A stretch of DNA of 36,379 nt. Source: Chara braunii (Eukaryota; Streptophyta; Charophyceae; Charales; Characeae). Each line of letters opens with the position of its first letter. Position 1 is the first letter of the stretch. Positions 9,671-19,316 of the stretch are shown here, piece by piece. The stretch is from assembly GCA_003427395.1 (NCBI GenBank), contig BFEA01000133.1, forward strand, positions 1,593,173 to 1,629,551. The letters are read 5' to 3'. A program made the position numbers and the translations under genes. Under the pieces are notes generated by a model, which did not search any database, had not been told where the DNA came from, and was given only the letters and a program-made list of their open reading frames with translations.

Positions 9671-10074
9671 GGCGATGGAGGCGGGGTCGAAGACGATGGT
9701 TGAGAGGGAAAGGAGGATTCTAGAGAGTCGTCATCCTCGTCTTGGCCGAGGGACGATACAGATGATGGAGGAGAAAGGGATGAGGGGAGAGGACGAAGGT
9801 AGGACACGTGTCGAACGATCGACGAGCCGATCGACTCCGCGACATCTCCGGCGCAAGCCACACTGTGTTCACCCCACTGGGACCAAGCTTGACCACATGA
9901 AATCACCCGAAGAATCGTGGCGCTAGCTTGCCTTGGCGAGCACATTTCCTCACCTGCACGATATCCTCTAATTTATATAGGGGCCGAGGCCCAGCGTTCC
10001 CATTTCGGGCCTCGTAACTCCGGACCTGTCTCCCATGGGCCATTTCTGTCATTCATTGTTTTTTTTCGGGCCAG
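9667..10074 (-). pseudogene. Integrase C-terminal GPY/F region and Ser/Pro-rich tail (copy A)
   Basis: After the integrase stop at 10075 the sequence remains homologous to element B. It holds the basic RKCARQGK motif and a GPY/F-like block ('FHVVKLGPSGVNTV'), which in Ty3/gypsy integrases follows the catalytic core. Here it is out of frame because of a one-base gain in an A run (near 10055). It also has a TGA at 9903-9905 where element B has CGA (Arg). A Ser/Pro-rich frame (9667-9945) ends in the ATGA that starts ORF B. Confidence 0.55.
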
Positions 10075-11028
10075 TCATGGGAGGACGTTTTCCATCAGCT
10101 CTAGGTGACGCTGGGCCCTATCCTTAACCGTCGCTCTAGTCGTCTGTCGTGGAAGGGCCGTCTCATCATTTAGGCTCGGTAGGGCTACGCAGGGTAGGCT
10201 ATTGGTCCGTAGTTGGAAGGGGGTCAGACCCGTGGATTCATCGGGGGTCCCTCGTTGTATAGCCAGGATATGATCTACAATATCAGGCCACAGTCGTGTG
10301 TCCTTGGCCTCGATATTCCGTCGGAGTGTCGTTTTAATTACTCGGTTGGCGTTTTCTACGAGGTCGTTCGACTGAGACATGTGGGGGGCAGTATTACGAA
10401 TAGACACCCCATGTACAACTAAAGTCCTCATGACTTCCCCTCGAAATTCTGTTCCGTTGTCCGTAAGGATTTCCTCGGTATCCTGATGCATCCCGAGGAA
10501 ACGGTTGACATACCGCGCTATTTCCGACGTCTGTCTAGTCCGACATGGGTAGGCCTCGATCCACTTTGAAAAGTGGTCAACGAACACCAAGAGGATTGAA
10601 TATTCACAGCTATTCGGTCCAGGGGGCATGACGATGTCCGTCGTATTCATGCTAACCCTCTGAAATGGCCGTTCGACTACGGTAGGTACTATCGACCTAG
10701 GCGGCTGAATCGACGCCTTGTCAGCGGCGCAGACCTGACAATTTCGGACGATGAACTTAACATCATCACGAATATTGGACCAATACCATTCATTCTTGTC
10801 AATCGCCACCTCCGTAATCCGTACAACAAAATGATTTGCAGTCTCCTCGTGTGCCGACTTAACCCAGTCGTACCTCATGAACGGATGGGGTACTGACATC
10901 CAAATCCCACTACCGTTGGTTTTTCGCTTTTCCAATCGTCCCTCGTTCCATCGGTAGTCCCGACTCCCGGGCCCTCTCATGGGCCCTTCTACGGTCTTCC
11001 TTGGTGAAGTCTCGGAGGGGGTTCCCAA
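10075..11028 (-). pseudogene. Integrase of element A (HHCC zinc finger and DDE core)
   Basis: The integrase would insert element cDNA into the host genome. Visible in order: an HHCC zinc-binding domain (HEETANH, then CQVC), then the catalytic core with the first Asp in 'NTTDIVMPPG', the second in 'ILTDNGTEFRGE' and the Glu in 'NDLVENANRVIK'. All three DDE residues are present. The open frame begins at a non-ATG codon because it is the continuation of pol. The upstream boundary is a deletion junction near 11060, where RT sequence jumps to the pre-integrase linker in a different frame. It ends at a TGA (10075) that element B shares. The integrase is therefore cut off from the rest of pol and from its C-terminal domain. 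Confidence 0.85.
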
Positions 11029-11061
11029 CCATTGTGGCTATCAAAACGACATTTGTCCAAG

Positions 11062-11734
11062 GACCACGGTCCTATAGCGGGCTCAATCCAGTCGTTGGCC
11101 TCGAATTCCCTGATCCGCTCCAGGGCCGTTCGTCTTTCAACCAACGAATATCGATACGGTTTGCACTGAATCGGCGGGNGGGTGCCAGTCTGGATCTCGT
11201 GATGTATGACTAGGGACAATCCGATCTTCACATCCTCTACTCTAATCGCATCCTGATACTCCGTCAAAATGTTAGAGATGATTTTGTGTATCTCATCCGG
11301 CACATACTCTGGCACGTGCAGTTCGTAGTGACAGTCCCGTATCACGATCGGTAACTGTTTCATCCGGGTAGTGGGGGTCTTCTTTGTGGGTAGAGACGAT
11401 ATAAACGAATTGTCGGCCTTCTCCATGATTTTCAGTCCAATATCGAACGGGGCGAGGTCGTAAAGCCCAGGGGGTTCCCAAGTCCAGTCCTTTACGCCTT
11501 TCCCTAACAACCAGATTCCTTCCCGGTCGTGAGCAACGAACTGGGAGGAATTTTCGAGATATCACAAAAGAACCGTTTGTCATGGTATCTTGGTAGTAAT
11601 GGAGTGGCCGCCTCGTATATGGCTCGAGGGGGTTTCCAAGAGTCGGTCAACCTGGACATCTGCACTAGTGGTTCTCCCATGATTACCGCTCTAGTTCGCC
11701 ACACGTTTTCTGTAAAAACGAAGGTTTTTGTCAT
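11062..11734 (-). pseudogene. Reverse transcriptase N-terminal fragment of element A
   Basis: The minus frame reaching 11510 contains the sequence leading into RT (VPEYVPDEIHKIISNIL, then IHHEIQTG.PPIQCKPYRYS, then EFEANDWIEPAIGPW), the standard start of Ty3/gypsy RT. A base called N at 11179 falls in it. The next expected motifs, including the catalytic YxDD, and all of RNase H are missing: the sequence passes directly into the pre-integrase linker near 11060. The stretch 11504-11734 supplies the protease-RT linker in another frame (LTDSWKPPRAIYEA), also seen in element C. Loss of the polymerase core makes this copy non-autonomous. Confidence 0.8.
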
Positions 11735-12650
11735 TTTTTGTCGGAGTGGGCAGCGTACTATCTGTCGTGTCTGGATCCGTTTCTTTCACACTCTCGGAGG
11801 TGGACGATGGTAGTATGGGTTCGTTATATTCAACGTACGACTCATCTGTGGGTTCTTCCCATCTTATCATTTGTATCATTCGCGGGGCTTTACCCGGTTC
11901 CTGACGTTGTCGCTCAAACGTCGAGGTGGTTCGGAGGGTGAGGCGCATCGGAACAGTGTACGACTTCCCTCCCGTGTTTTTTAGGACGGCTGCTCGTCGC
12001 TCGAAGTCCAGCGTGGCCTGCAAGGTTGTGAGTGCTGGCAATCCGATGAGGACGTCGTATGTGCTCACGTTTAGGACCACTATGTCGCCTAAGGCATGGA
12101 CCTTTCCTATTCGGAAGGCGACATTTCCCATCCTCCTGAAAACTCGAATCTTACCTTCATCGGCGGAGACGACATGATCGCCTTCTGCAAGCGGAATCAC
12201 ATCCTTCCGCCTTCCGGCCCGTTCGACCACCCGCAGGGAGATAGCCAGGACCGCGGCTACGGAGTCGAGGACTGCACTATAGGGGTTGCCCCAGACTTCC
12301 ACGTCACACTCCGCGGATTTCCATAGTAGGTCCCTGATCCGCAGGAAGTGGTCATTTTTTCGGATCAAGCCCATCCGAATGGGTTCTGAGGTGCTCGACA
12401 TATCCGGCTTTGGATCTTTGGCGGGAGCCTTTCCTTTCACGACTGATAGTTTGGCAAAGGCAAACGATTTTCGGTTTGCCTTGCAGTGCTGAAGCATCTG
12501 GTCGTTAGCCTTCTCGGAGATGGACAACATGTGTCCGATCAGTAGAGGGGGATGCGGTGATCCAATGCTCGAACTATATCTAGTACATCGATTTCTCCCG
12601 TAACGAACGCGGGTCCTCCGGATTCCATTTCGCTTGGGGAGGGCCTCCAT
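11691..12650 (-). pseudogene. Aspartic protease (retropepsin) region of element A, active site altered
   Basis: The frame of 319 codons contains a retropepsin-like domain around 'YSAVLDSVAAVLAISLRVVE' and, about 75 residues later, 'TYDVLIGLPALTTLQATLDF', the usual C-terminal hydrophobic block with a Gly after LI. The active-site triad of the family is D-T/S-G. Here it reads D-S-V, so the essential Gly is lost and the enzyme is probably inactive. The relative element C keeps D-T-G-S at 25341-25352. The frame is offset from gag, so a frameshift or decay separates them. Confidence 0.7.
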
Positions 12651-12744
12651 TCCGAGACCTCGTTATCGTCGAGGCAGGTTGGATAGCCCCGATCATTCCG
12701 AGGCCCGGGTATCCTAGTGATATGTATTGGTCAAGTGGGATAAG

Positions 12745-13902
12745 CTATGCTGCTTCCTCCATAGCCCCCGACGGGCTTGCACCGTTGTCAGTCTCTTCTA
12801 CGATCGTGGCTACTCGTCCTGGTCCGTTAGCAATAGGTGTTGCGGCCGCCGGTGCTGGTCCGATCCGTGCTGGGGTAGGTCGGTTGGGACAGTCTCGTGC
12901 TATGTGTCCGGGTTGGTGACACGTGTAGCAACCGTCGACTTGTGCACCTGTTCTTGTCGCGACGACGTCTGTTGCCTGCGTGGCTCCCACTCCCATGGGA
13001 ATAGCTCGAACCATGATCGGGGGCATCGAGCGGAGCAGTGTTTCCATTCGGGCGTTATATTTCCGTTGCTCCCTCTTATTTTCCTGCATGAGGTTTACCA
13101 ATGTTCGTGTTAGCTCTAGGATAGCGTTGGGTTCTTCGGGCTTCGAGGGCGGGGGAGTCGGAGACGGCATAACAGGTGGTCCGACGACCATGTTGGCCAT
13201 CGGTTTTTGCACCCCGACCAATCCTAGGTAGGTTACGGGTCCTGCAACAAAGCCCATGTTTTCAAATTTATTTTGCAGCGCAGCAAGCTCCATTCGTGCT
13301 CGTGTAAGTTTGGACGTATCCCCCTCTTTAACATGATATTCACCTTCGAGGAAGCTGGCAGCGAACTTCCGCTCCATTTCCTCGGCGGCGTCCATTATTT
13401 GTTGTAGATTGTGGGTAATGGGGGAAAATTGCTTTCGCAATTTGACGCTCATTACTCGGCATCGGAGTCCGTCAATGAAAAATTCCCTACCAACTGTTTC
13501 TTCCCTCTGTGATTTGATAAATAATCGATAGAATCGACTACAGTATTCTGCTACGGATTCGAGCGGCTTCTGCACCCGATCTTTGATCAGGAAGAATGCC
13601 TGCTCGGGGTGAATATAGTCAAATCGGTGTAGGAAATCTCTTTCAAACGTCGGGAGATCAATCCACTTGTATGTGCTAAACCAATGGTGCGCGTCTCCGC
13701 CCAGTCGAGATGGGACGTTCATCCTGGCTTCATTATCATCGTATTGTTGCGCTCGGAGTGTGGCAAGCCATGCTCCCACCAAGTGGTGCATAGGATCAAA
13801 TAGGTATTGATCGGGGGGGGTGGCAGGGGCGTGAGCACGTGGAGGCTGCGGGGGAGCCAAATTCTGTTGGTTCGCCCCACCTTGCGCCTGATTGACGTTC
13901 AT
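12745..13902 (-). CDS. Gag of element A
   Basis: Gag is the structural polyprotein that would form the virus-like particle. The first ATG of the open frame is at 13900-13902, giving 385 residues. The frame is open 42 codons further upstream to a GTG, and that basic segment may be translated if a lost ATG lay there. Visible are a Pro/Gln-rich start, a retrotransposon gag core ('WLATLRAQQYDDNEARM', 'HHWFSTYK', 'FERDFLHRFDYI', 'SRFYRLF'), a Pro-rich linker, and one CCHC zinc knuckle 'CYTCHQPGHIARDC' (codons near 12898-12940) that would bind the RNA genome. The length fits a plant Ty3/gypsy gag. This is the only long intact ORF of the element. It follows the primer-binding site by about 150 bp. 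Confidence 0.85.
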   Translation of the reverse strand: MNVNQAQGGANQQNLAPPQPPRAHAPATPPDQYLFDPMHHLVGAWLATLRAQQYDDNEARMNVPSRLGGDAHHWFSTYKWIDLPTFERDFLHRFDYIHPEQAFFLIKDRVQKPLESVAEYCSRFYRLFIKSQREETVGREFFIDGLRCRVMSVKLRKQFSPITHNLQQIMDAAEEMERKFAASFLEGEYHVKEGDTSKLTRARMELAALQNKFENMGFVAGPVTYLGLVGVQKPMANMVVGPPVMPSPTPPPSKPEEPNAILELTRTLVNLMQENKREQRKYNARMETLLRSMPPIMVRAIPMGVGATQATDVVATRTGAQVDGCYTCHQPGHIARDCPNRPTPARIGPAPAAATPIANGPGRVATIVEETDNGASPSGAMEEAA

Positions 13903-14056
13903 TTTACCCACCTGTTTTCCAGCAGAGCGGCTTCTAGTTACTATCGGATCGCACACCCGCGCGTTTCTCTGTCTAGCTCGTCCCCGTCTAGGACTCGCCA
14001 GGTTTGTTGATTGGAGGAGTCGGGCCACTTGTCAATCCTCAGTCTTGACATGTGTC

Positions 14057-14070
14057 GGCTCCGATACCAA
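14057..14070 (-). promoter_or_regulatory. Primer-binding site of element A
   Basis: The minus-strand sequence TTGGTATCGGAGCC contains TGGTATCGGAGC. That differs by one base from the TGGTATCAGAGC complement of the plant initiator-Met tRNA 3' end, which many plant LTR retrotransposons use as reverse transcription primer. It sits directly after the LTR end (GTGAGGT) and before gag. Element C has the same arrangement at 27186-27199. Confidence 0.75.
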
Positions 14071-14295
14071 CCTCACGCCCAGCGCAACTTCCTGTTCGGA
14101 GTGGGATGGGGGCCCGGAAGTGCGAAAAGGGGTGTGCCAAGGATTTTTGCAAATTGAAGTGGAGTCCCATATCAGAAGTGATATCTCCGGTGGCAAGCTT
14201 AGGGGTAGTTGAGCAAGTTGATAATCCCGAGTTATATTGGACTTCGGGAGACCGGGCTACCTCCGGTGCGAGTGTCGTCGTCGCGGTCGGTCCCA
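14071..14295 (-). mobile_element. Truncated 5' LTR of element A (3' end only)
   Basis: This is homologous to 4348-4535 and 4547-4775. Similarity stops near 'cggtcggtccc' at about 14295, beyond which the sequence is unrelated to the LTRs. Only the end next to the primer-binding site survives, so the element has lost its upstream promoter part. The GGGCGTCACA terminus seen at other LTR ends is absent here, replaced by the primer-binding site. Confidence 0.65.
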
Positions 14296-15300
14296 TTGTG
14301 AGGAAACCCGGGGAGGGGCCGCCTACCGTTCGCTGAAGCCAAGGGCTACAGCGCCTGTCACTCGCTGCGCCCGCTTCCAAGGTCCTCAGTGACCGGCAGG
14401 GGAGTGGGGTACTTTTGGTGCTTTTAAAAGAACTCGCATCCAGCAAAGAAACCTGGTTGGGTTCATTCACTAAGTTAGCACAGTGGCCGGAAGGGCGATT
14501 GTGTCTATGAGCGTATCACTGGAAAACTTCTGGTATAAGCACACTGGATGAGTGAGCCACATCCCCGCTCTATCTGTCACTAATTAGGAAATGAGATCGA
14601 GCCTCCACCAATGAGATGGAAATATACCTCAGCACATTATTTATCTTCTGTGCATCCCAAGATGACATTTTCAGTGTTGTGAGAATGAGTCTCCAGCAAG
14701 AACGTAGAAAGATACAGGGGAGAAATCTGACTTCTTATCCTGCGCCGTCTAGGCTCGTTACAAGATGAATTCCCACTCTGACTTCTTATCCTGCGCCGTC
14801 TTGGCTCGTTACAAGACGAATTCCCACCAAGGGTATTCAAAAATAAATCACCAAGTTTCGTTTTCTGTTGTGAAGAGGGGATAGAGCATTCACCACGGTC
14901 ACTCATCACTGTATGTTCCTCTTTGAAGTGCTTGTGATCGTGAGAGTGCTCGCCAGTAAATAGGTACGTTAAAGAGAAAACACGTGGCCAAAACTCTCCT
15001 TCAGGTTCAATTCCATCAGAGAATTACAAGCTCCACTTCTTGAAATCGATCGATCAACGAGGCTCGCTGCATGTATTTCAGATGGTTTCTGCAGTCAGTT
15101 ATTCAAGACTTTATCAGTGATAATCTTCAGTGAAGCCGCCCGCCTCAAGTACTGAACCGTGACTGGGTACTGAACCGAACCCGGTCACGTTTGCTTCTTA
15201 ATTCTAGTAGATCTTCAGGTAAGAGATTGAAGACCTCGGCCTCCTTCATCACGGGGCTGGCGAAACTAGTGAATCATCATCACCTACGTCATCAAGAGGT
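14296..15300. other. Intervening sequence, no gene recognised
   Basis: Apart from a 51-bp tandem duplication at 14727-14828 I see no motif or long ORF with recognisable content in this stretch. Confidence 0.4.
14727..14828. repeat. 51-bp tandem duplication
   Basis: Two adjacent 51-bp units (14727-14777 and 14778-14828) both begin CTGACTTCTTATCCTGCGCC and differ at a few positions. As 51 is a multiple of three, a minus ORF crossing it (14637-14909) holds a 17-residue repeat, SGNSSCNEPRRRRIRSQ. Whether that ORF is real is not known. Confidence 0.85.
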
Positions 15301-16350
15301 GTGTCTTAAGACTCTCTCCCCCTCTCTTTCTCTCTCACATTCTTGCCCACTTCATTCACAGATTCGCCCGGTATGCCATTTCGCTAGCAGGATCCTGAAT
15401 GTACCTGGTCGCCCTCAGGCTCAGGTTCTTAGTCTAATCAACATTGTTGATGGTCGAGCCTGGCTCGTCGTCCCTCGCTCTCGGGCGCTCTCTCAGACAC
15501 TCTTCTTTCTCCTTCTCAATCTCTCACTCAAACACTCTCTCTCTGCGCTCTCTTTCTCTCTCGCAATGTCTCTCACTCTCACGCTATTTCCCCCCCTCCT
15601 ACTTCTCTCGCACAGACTTGTCATAACACTTCTTGTGCACTGATTAAAAGCCTCAGTTCTCCCCGGCGCTAGATAGCTACCTCGGATTCGAATGTACCTG
15701 GACGTACCACTGGCCAGGTACACCTCATTAAAGTCAAGCGATCAGAGGTACGTCATCGAAACTTCCTCTGTCTCTTACTAACACATAAACAGTCCCTGAC
15801 TCTTTCTCTCATTCTCTCTTACTCCCTTACTCCCTCACCCTCACTAGTTATATTTCTCTCTTTTCAAGTTGCACACACGTGCCTCCCACTACATCACTAC
15901 CGCTATCCTTTCCCGCTCTCTTTCATGGCATCTCCTACGCAGCCCCACAGAGTCTCTCTCTCTCACCGCACATCTCTCTCTCTCACTGTGTGTTCTCTCT
16001 CCCTCTACGAGTCTCTCTCTTTCTCTCTCTCGCGCGTGCGGCACAATCTCTTTCTTTCTCGCTGAGCGGTCAGTCTCTCTCACTCCTGCGCTCTCTCTCA
16101 CACCCACACTGCGCACTTACCCCAATCTGTGTGCCACCTCACTCACTGTCCAACTCGACCTCACTCACACGAGCTCTTTCCCGACATGCACTTGCACACT
16201 CTCACCTATCCTCACTCTTCCCTTCTCCTTGACTCTTACACACCCGCCCAGCTTCCTTCATCCGCTCTGTACGCTAGCTGGCTGCTGTCCGCCGAGTCAG
16301 ATCTGTAATGGACCTGGCCGCTACCACAGCCAAGTGCTCCCTCTCTCTTG
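15300..16350. repeat. CT-rich low-complexity tract with three spaced copies of a short motif
   Basis: Long, imperfect CTCTC stretches alternate with more complex sequence. Three spots share a 'gctag...' block followed by '(g)aatgtacctgg' or 'taatggacctggc' (near 15383-15410, 15668-15702 and 16273-16320). The second forms an exact GTACCTGG/CCAGGTAC inverted pair. The Ser/Leu-rich ORFs here are translations of CT repeats. No gene supported. Confidence 0.5.
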
Positions 16351-16636
16351 CTAAGCCTCAGCTGCTCACGCTCATCCCCTCTTGGCTAGGAGCTTGCATG
16401 GGCAGCAACTCATGAGATGGTTACGCACAGCCCCATTCCAGCCGGCAACGTTCGCCACGGTCGCTTCCTCCCGTGCGCCCAGTTCCCACTGGTCCCCTAG
16501 GAGCCCAATGACCCCGAATCTTTTTTGTTGGTCCCCCTAAATTGCCTCAGGGGCCACGACATTGGACCAGGGGAAAACTTCAGTCCCTTGCAGCCAGTTC
16601 CTGTTCGTAGCTGAGGACTGGCACTGCCTGTACCAG

Positions 16637-16782
16637 CGGTACCAGTCCAACAGCGGCCAGCAAGGCCACATAGCCGCGGTACCAGTCCAACACCGGCCAG
16701 CAAGGCCACATAGCCACGGTACCAGTCCAACACTGGCCAGCAAGGCCACATAGCCGCGGTACCAGTCCAACAGTGGCCTATT
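16637..16782. repeat. 40-bp tandem repeat, about 3.6 copies
   Basis: The unit begins CGGTACCAGTCCAACA and ends GGCCACATAGCC. Units start at 16637, 16677, 16717 and 16757 with only one to three differences each, so the array is young. A 40-bp period is not a multiple of three, so it has no coding periodicity. Confidence 0.9.
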
Positions 16783-16901
16783 GGGCTTGAAAGGTGAACG
16801 AGGCCGCGCCGTCAGAACCATAATGTCTGTCAAACCGCTCCTCTCCGTGAAACACGGATTCCTTTTGCCCAAGGGACCATATATTCTATATGTACTTAAT
16901 A

Positions 16902-17335
16902 GGGCCTCGTTTGACACCACTTGGAAATTGCTGTTTTTCAAGGAAGCGTCGTTCGACCCCGCCCTAATCATGCACCCTTGAAGTCGCTAATTGTTTCCAC
17001 ATCCCCGCGGCCAAGTGTCCGCCCTTGAAACGGAAGTGCGGCCCAGGCAAATCAACGAAAATCCCAAGGGTGCCTCTGGAGGTCACTTGGGCCCGAAGGG
17101 TTTCACCCTTCAAAACGAGGAATACACGGACCTTTTTCTTTTTTTCTTTTTTACTCCACCAATCACCACTGTTCCTGATGCAATGCCGTCAGCACTTCAG
17201 TTTCAAGGACGGCGTCTCAAGGGTTTCCTCAAGGGGTTGTGGAACGAAAAAACAAGTTAGGGGAAATTAATCACCTTCTGTGAGTTAGGGTACCCTTGGA
17301 ACTCGAGTATTTTCAAGTGGTGTCGAACGAGGCCC
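16902..17335. mobile_element. 434-bp MITE-like element with ATA target duplication
   Basis: The left end is GGGCCTCGTTTGACACCACT. The right end is the complement of GGGCCTCGTTCGACACCACT, followed by near-matching TTGAAAAT. ATA flanks both sides (16899-16901 and 17336-17338). There is no transposase ORF. Terminal GGGCC and a 3-bp duplication are reminiscent of PIF/Harbinger-derived MITEs (inference). Its right edge nearly touches the plastid-derived segment. Confidence 0.7.
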
Positions 17336-17426
17336 ATAGACTTCTTTTCTTTAGGTTCTCTATATTTAGATTTTATTATTGATTCAGATTCTATGATCTA
17401 TTTAATAAATAGCCTATTAGATTTAT

Positions 17427-17516
17427 TCATTGATATAATTCATTTCCTAAACGTAACGCCAAGATACCGGTTACAAAGGCACCTAACAAAATTAAGATAA
17501 CTTGATTGTCAGATAT
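17427..17516 (-). pseudogene. psaM: psaM-like plastid fragment in nuclear DNA (photosystem I subunit M)
   Basis: The minus frame ending at TGA 17427-17429 reads '[20 protein letters not shown]' and continues 'LRLGNELYQ', a one-helix peptide. It matches my knowledge of PsaM, the roughly 30-residue thylakoid subunit of photosystem I encoded in plastids of algae and many non-flowering plants. All the recognisable part is intact except the first two or three residues and the ATG, which are replaced by GC-rich sequence at 17517. The AT-rich flank 17341-17426 looks like plastid intergenic DNA. The surrounding repeats and MITEs show the fragment is in the nucleus (NUPT). It is therefore a relic without promoter. 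Confidence 0.7.
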
Positions 17517-18047
17517 AGGGACCTCGTGAGGTCCCTTGAGCAAAAGGAAGAAATGGCTGGGGAATCCTCGGAGCCCAAGGAATTTCCTTCGGAGTGTTTT
17601 CACTTTTTTTTTTTCCGATTGCATCCCCGAGGATAGGTGGAACGAACAATTCCTCGGGGACTTTACGCGCCCGATGAGTGTCGAACGAGCCCCCTTGTCC
17701 CATCTGAAAAGGTACCACAGTGTGACGTGAACCCTAAACCCAAAACCTGAATTTGAAATCGGCCCTTCCCAAATCCGCATATTTTCCGGATTTGGGTTCT
17801 CAGTGTGATTATACCCTCAGTGGGTGCTCTCCCGAGGCCAGGGGGAAATGCTTGAAAATGTGAGTGGGGGCATATATGTCCAAGGCAGGTACAGCCTGGT
17901 TTGTCAGCCTGAACCCTTGACAACGTGACTGCTCTGGAGACTGGAAGAAAAAACAGATGAAACACTCATTTCACTTTTTTCAAGTTTTTGTTTCTTTTGT
18001 TCTTTGTTTTCTCAGTTCCAGGGCTCTCCTTGTCAAATATGGCTGTC
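17517..18047. other. Repeat-derived sequence, no gene
   Basis: This contains an 18-bp palindrome (GGGACCTCGTGAGGTCCC near 17518-17536) and a GTGTCGAACGAGCCC block near 17676 that resembles the right end of the MITE at 16902-17335. It is possibly another fold-back remnant whose partner end I cannot define. Confidence 0.35.
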
Positions 18048-18180
18048 TTAGGGCGTCGCCACACCACTCTCGAAATGTGAAAAAGACAAAACTTTGGCGG
18101 CCGCATCTGGCTATGTTGTAGCGGGAAGTTCATTAATTTCTCATTTTGCACATTTCGAGAGTGGTGTGGCGACGCCCTTA
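18048..18180. mobile_element. Fold-back element with 31-bp inverted arms
   Basis: The left arm GGGCGTCGCCACACCACTCT...(to 18079) is matched by its reverse complement at 18149-18178. The loop is about 70 bp. It has no ORF. Non-autonomous MITE-like. Confidence 0.75.
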
Positions 18181-18300
18181 GGGCATATTCACGCTAGCAC
18201 TTTCTGAAATGCATCTGACTGCAATTGCAGCGGGACCTGCACTAATAGCAATTATGTCCCTAGCTTTGAGGGAAAAGTCCTAGTGTGAGTATGCCCTTAG
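18178..18300. mobile_element. Second small fold-back element abutting the first
   Basis: The left end TTAGGGCATATTCACGCTAG and the complement of the right end, TAAGGGCATACTCACACTAG, form imperfect inverted termini around about 70 bp. It directly adjoins the 18048-18180 element and shares the TTAGGG start, so the two may be nested or one composite unit. Confidence 0.6.
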
Positions 18301-18533
18301 ATTCAGTTAGAAGGACAGTGGGGAACAGGGGAGGATTGTTGTCTGGTTTTCCTTTTTCGTGTATTTGTCCATTTCTGTTGTTTTCCCATAACTGTAGGAC
18401 GGCGATAAGTAGGAGCAATGTTGTCTGTTTTTTCTTCATCATGTATTTGTTCATTTCTATTGTTTTCCGATGAAGGGATTGTCTTGTACTTAATATTTTA
18501 TCTGCATGTTCATCCTACAATCTTGTTTTCAAA

Positions 18534-18944
18534 GAGGCTCGCCACAAAGGCTGTGAGGCTCGCCACAAAGGCTGTGACAGCTGTCAGAAAAGAATTTGAA
18601 AGTCGGCGGTAGACAGTTTACCCCTCCTTCGCCACACAGGCTGTCAAGGGGCAAGGTTTTTGGTCATGCCCAAATGGACTCCGCCTTTCGACAGGCACGG
18701 GTGTCACGGAGCAGTCCTGACAATGCATATTCGAACGCAATTCTGGGAAGGCCGGTGGGGTGGGGCACTGTAGAATTTCCGTCTCCTGCAGGCAGGCGGG
18801 AGGAAACGAATGGGGGAGGGTGGCTGTTGAGCGTACCATTCTGACACATGTCAAAACTTTTTTGAGCTGCGATTCTTCAAAAGTCTGTGTGGCGATGCAA
18901 AATTGTGGAAAACCTGGTTTTCGACAGCCTGTGTGGTGAGCCTC
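18534..18944. mobile_element. 411-bp element with inverted termini and subterminal repeats
   Basis: The left end GAGGCTCGCCACAAAGGCTG is duplicated (18534 and 18554). The right end is the complement of GAGGCTCACCACACAGGCTG at 18921-18944. Further copies of CGCCACAxAGGCTGT lie inward of both ends (about 18628 and 18883). Clustered subterminal motifs are typical of transposase binding sites in cut-and-paste elements. No ORF; boundaries approximate. Confidence 0.6.
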
Positions 18945-19018
18945 TAAGCCTCGGAATAGCGTTTCTGTCAAGCCTGTCTTCGTCTCTACCTTCATCATCT
19001 TCTCTCGGTGGTTATTCT

Positions 19019-19047
19019 TGTTCGTCATCTTCTTCTTCGTCTTCTTC

Positions 19048-19085
<38 letters not shown>

Positions 19086-19316
19086 TATTTATTTATTTTT
19101 TAATTTTAAATTTAAGTTTTATTTTTTATTTTTATTGTTTATTTTTATTTTTTATTTTTATTTTTATTTTTATTTTTATTTTTATTTTTATTTTAATTTT
19201 ATTTTTATTTTATTTTATAATGTATTTTTATTTTTTTGTTTTTATTTTGATATTTAGTGGGTTTTTTTTTTTTTTTTTTTTTAGTGGGTTTTTTTTTTTT
19301 TTTTTTTTTTTTTTAA
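19019..19316. repeat. T-rich low-complexity tract, probably the A-tail of the adjacent LINE
   Basis: Runs of (TCT)n, (TTA)n and TTTTTA pass into two long T runs at about 19261-19313 separated by AGTGGG. On the minus strand these are A runs directly 3' of the degenerate LINE, as expected for a poly(A) tail. Phe/Tyr-rich ORFs here are artefacts. Confidence 0.7.

Larger units (their letters stand above)
4536..14295 (-). mobile_element. Element A: defective Ty3/gypsy-like LTR retrotransposon with extra ORFs
   Basis: Read on the minus strand the order is: truncated 5' LTR, primer-binding site, gag, protease, N-terminal RT fragment, integrase, GPY/F tail, ORF B, ORF C, ORF E, long 3' LTR with ORF D. 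The order protease-RT-integrase is that of Ty3/gypsy. Most of RT, RNase H and the PHD-like region present in element B are deleted, and gag and pol are broken by frameshifts and stops, so the copy cannot be autonomous. A 529-bp fold-back element is inserted at 7785-8313. Confidence 0.8.

Noticed and set aside
9531-9926. Plus-strand ORF antisense to ORF B and the integrase tail, with a counterpart at 34053-34523
   Set aside because: It is open in both copies, but silent changes track the minus-strand frame. It is most simply a shadow of ORF B; an antisense gene cannot be fully excluded.
15660-15735. tRNA-like block (GGATTCGAATGTACC) near the ACCTGG hairpin
   Set aside because: No acceptor stem, anticodon arm or A box at proper spacing.
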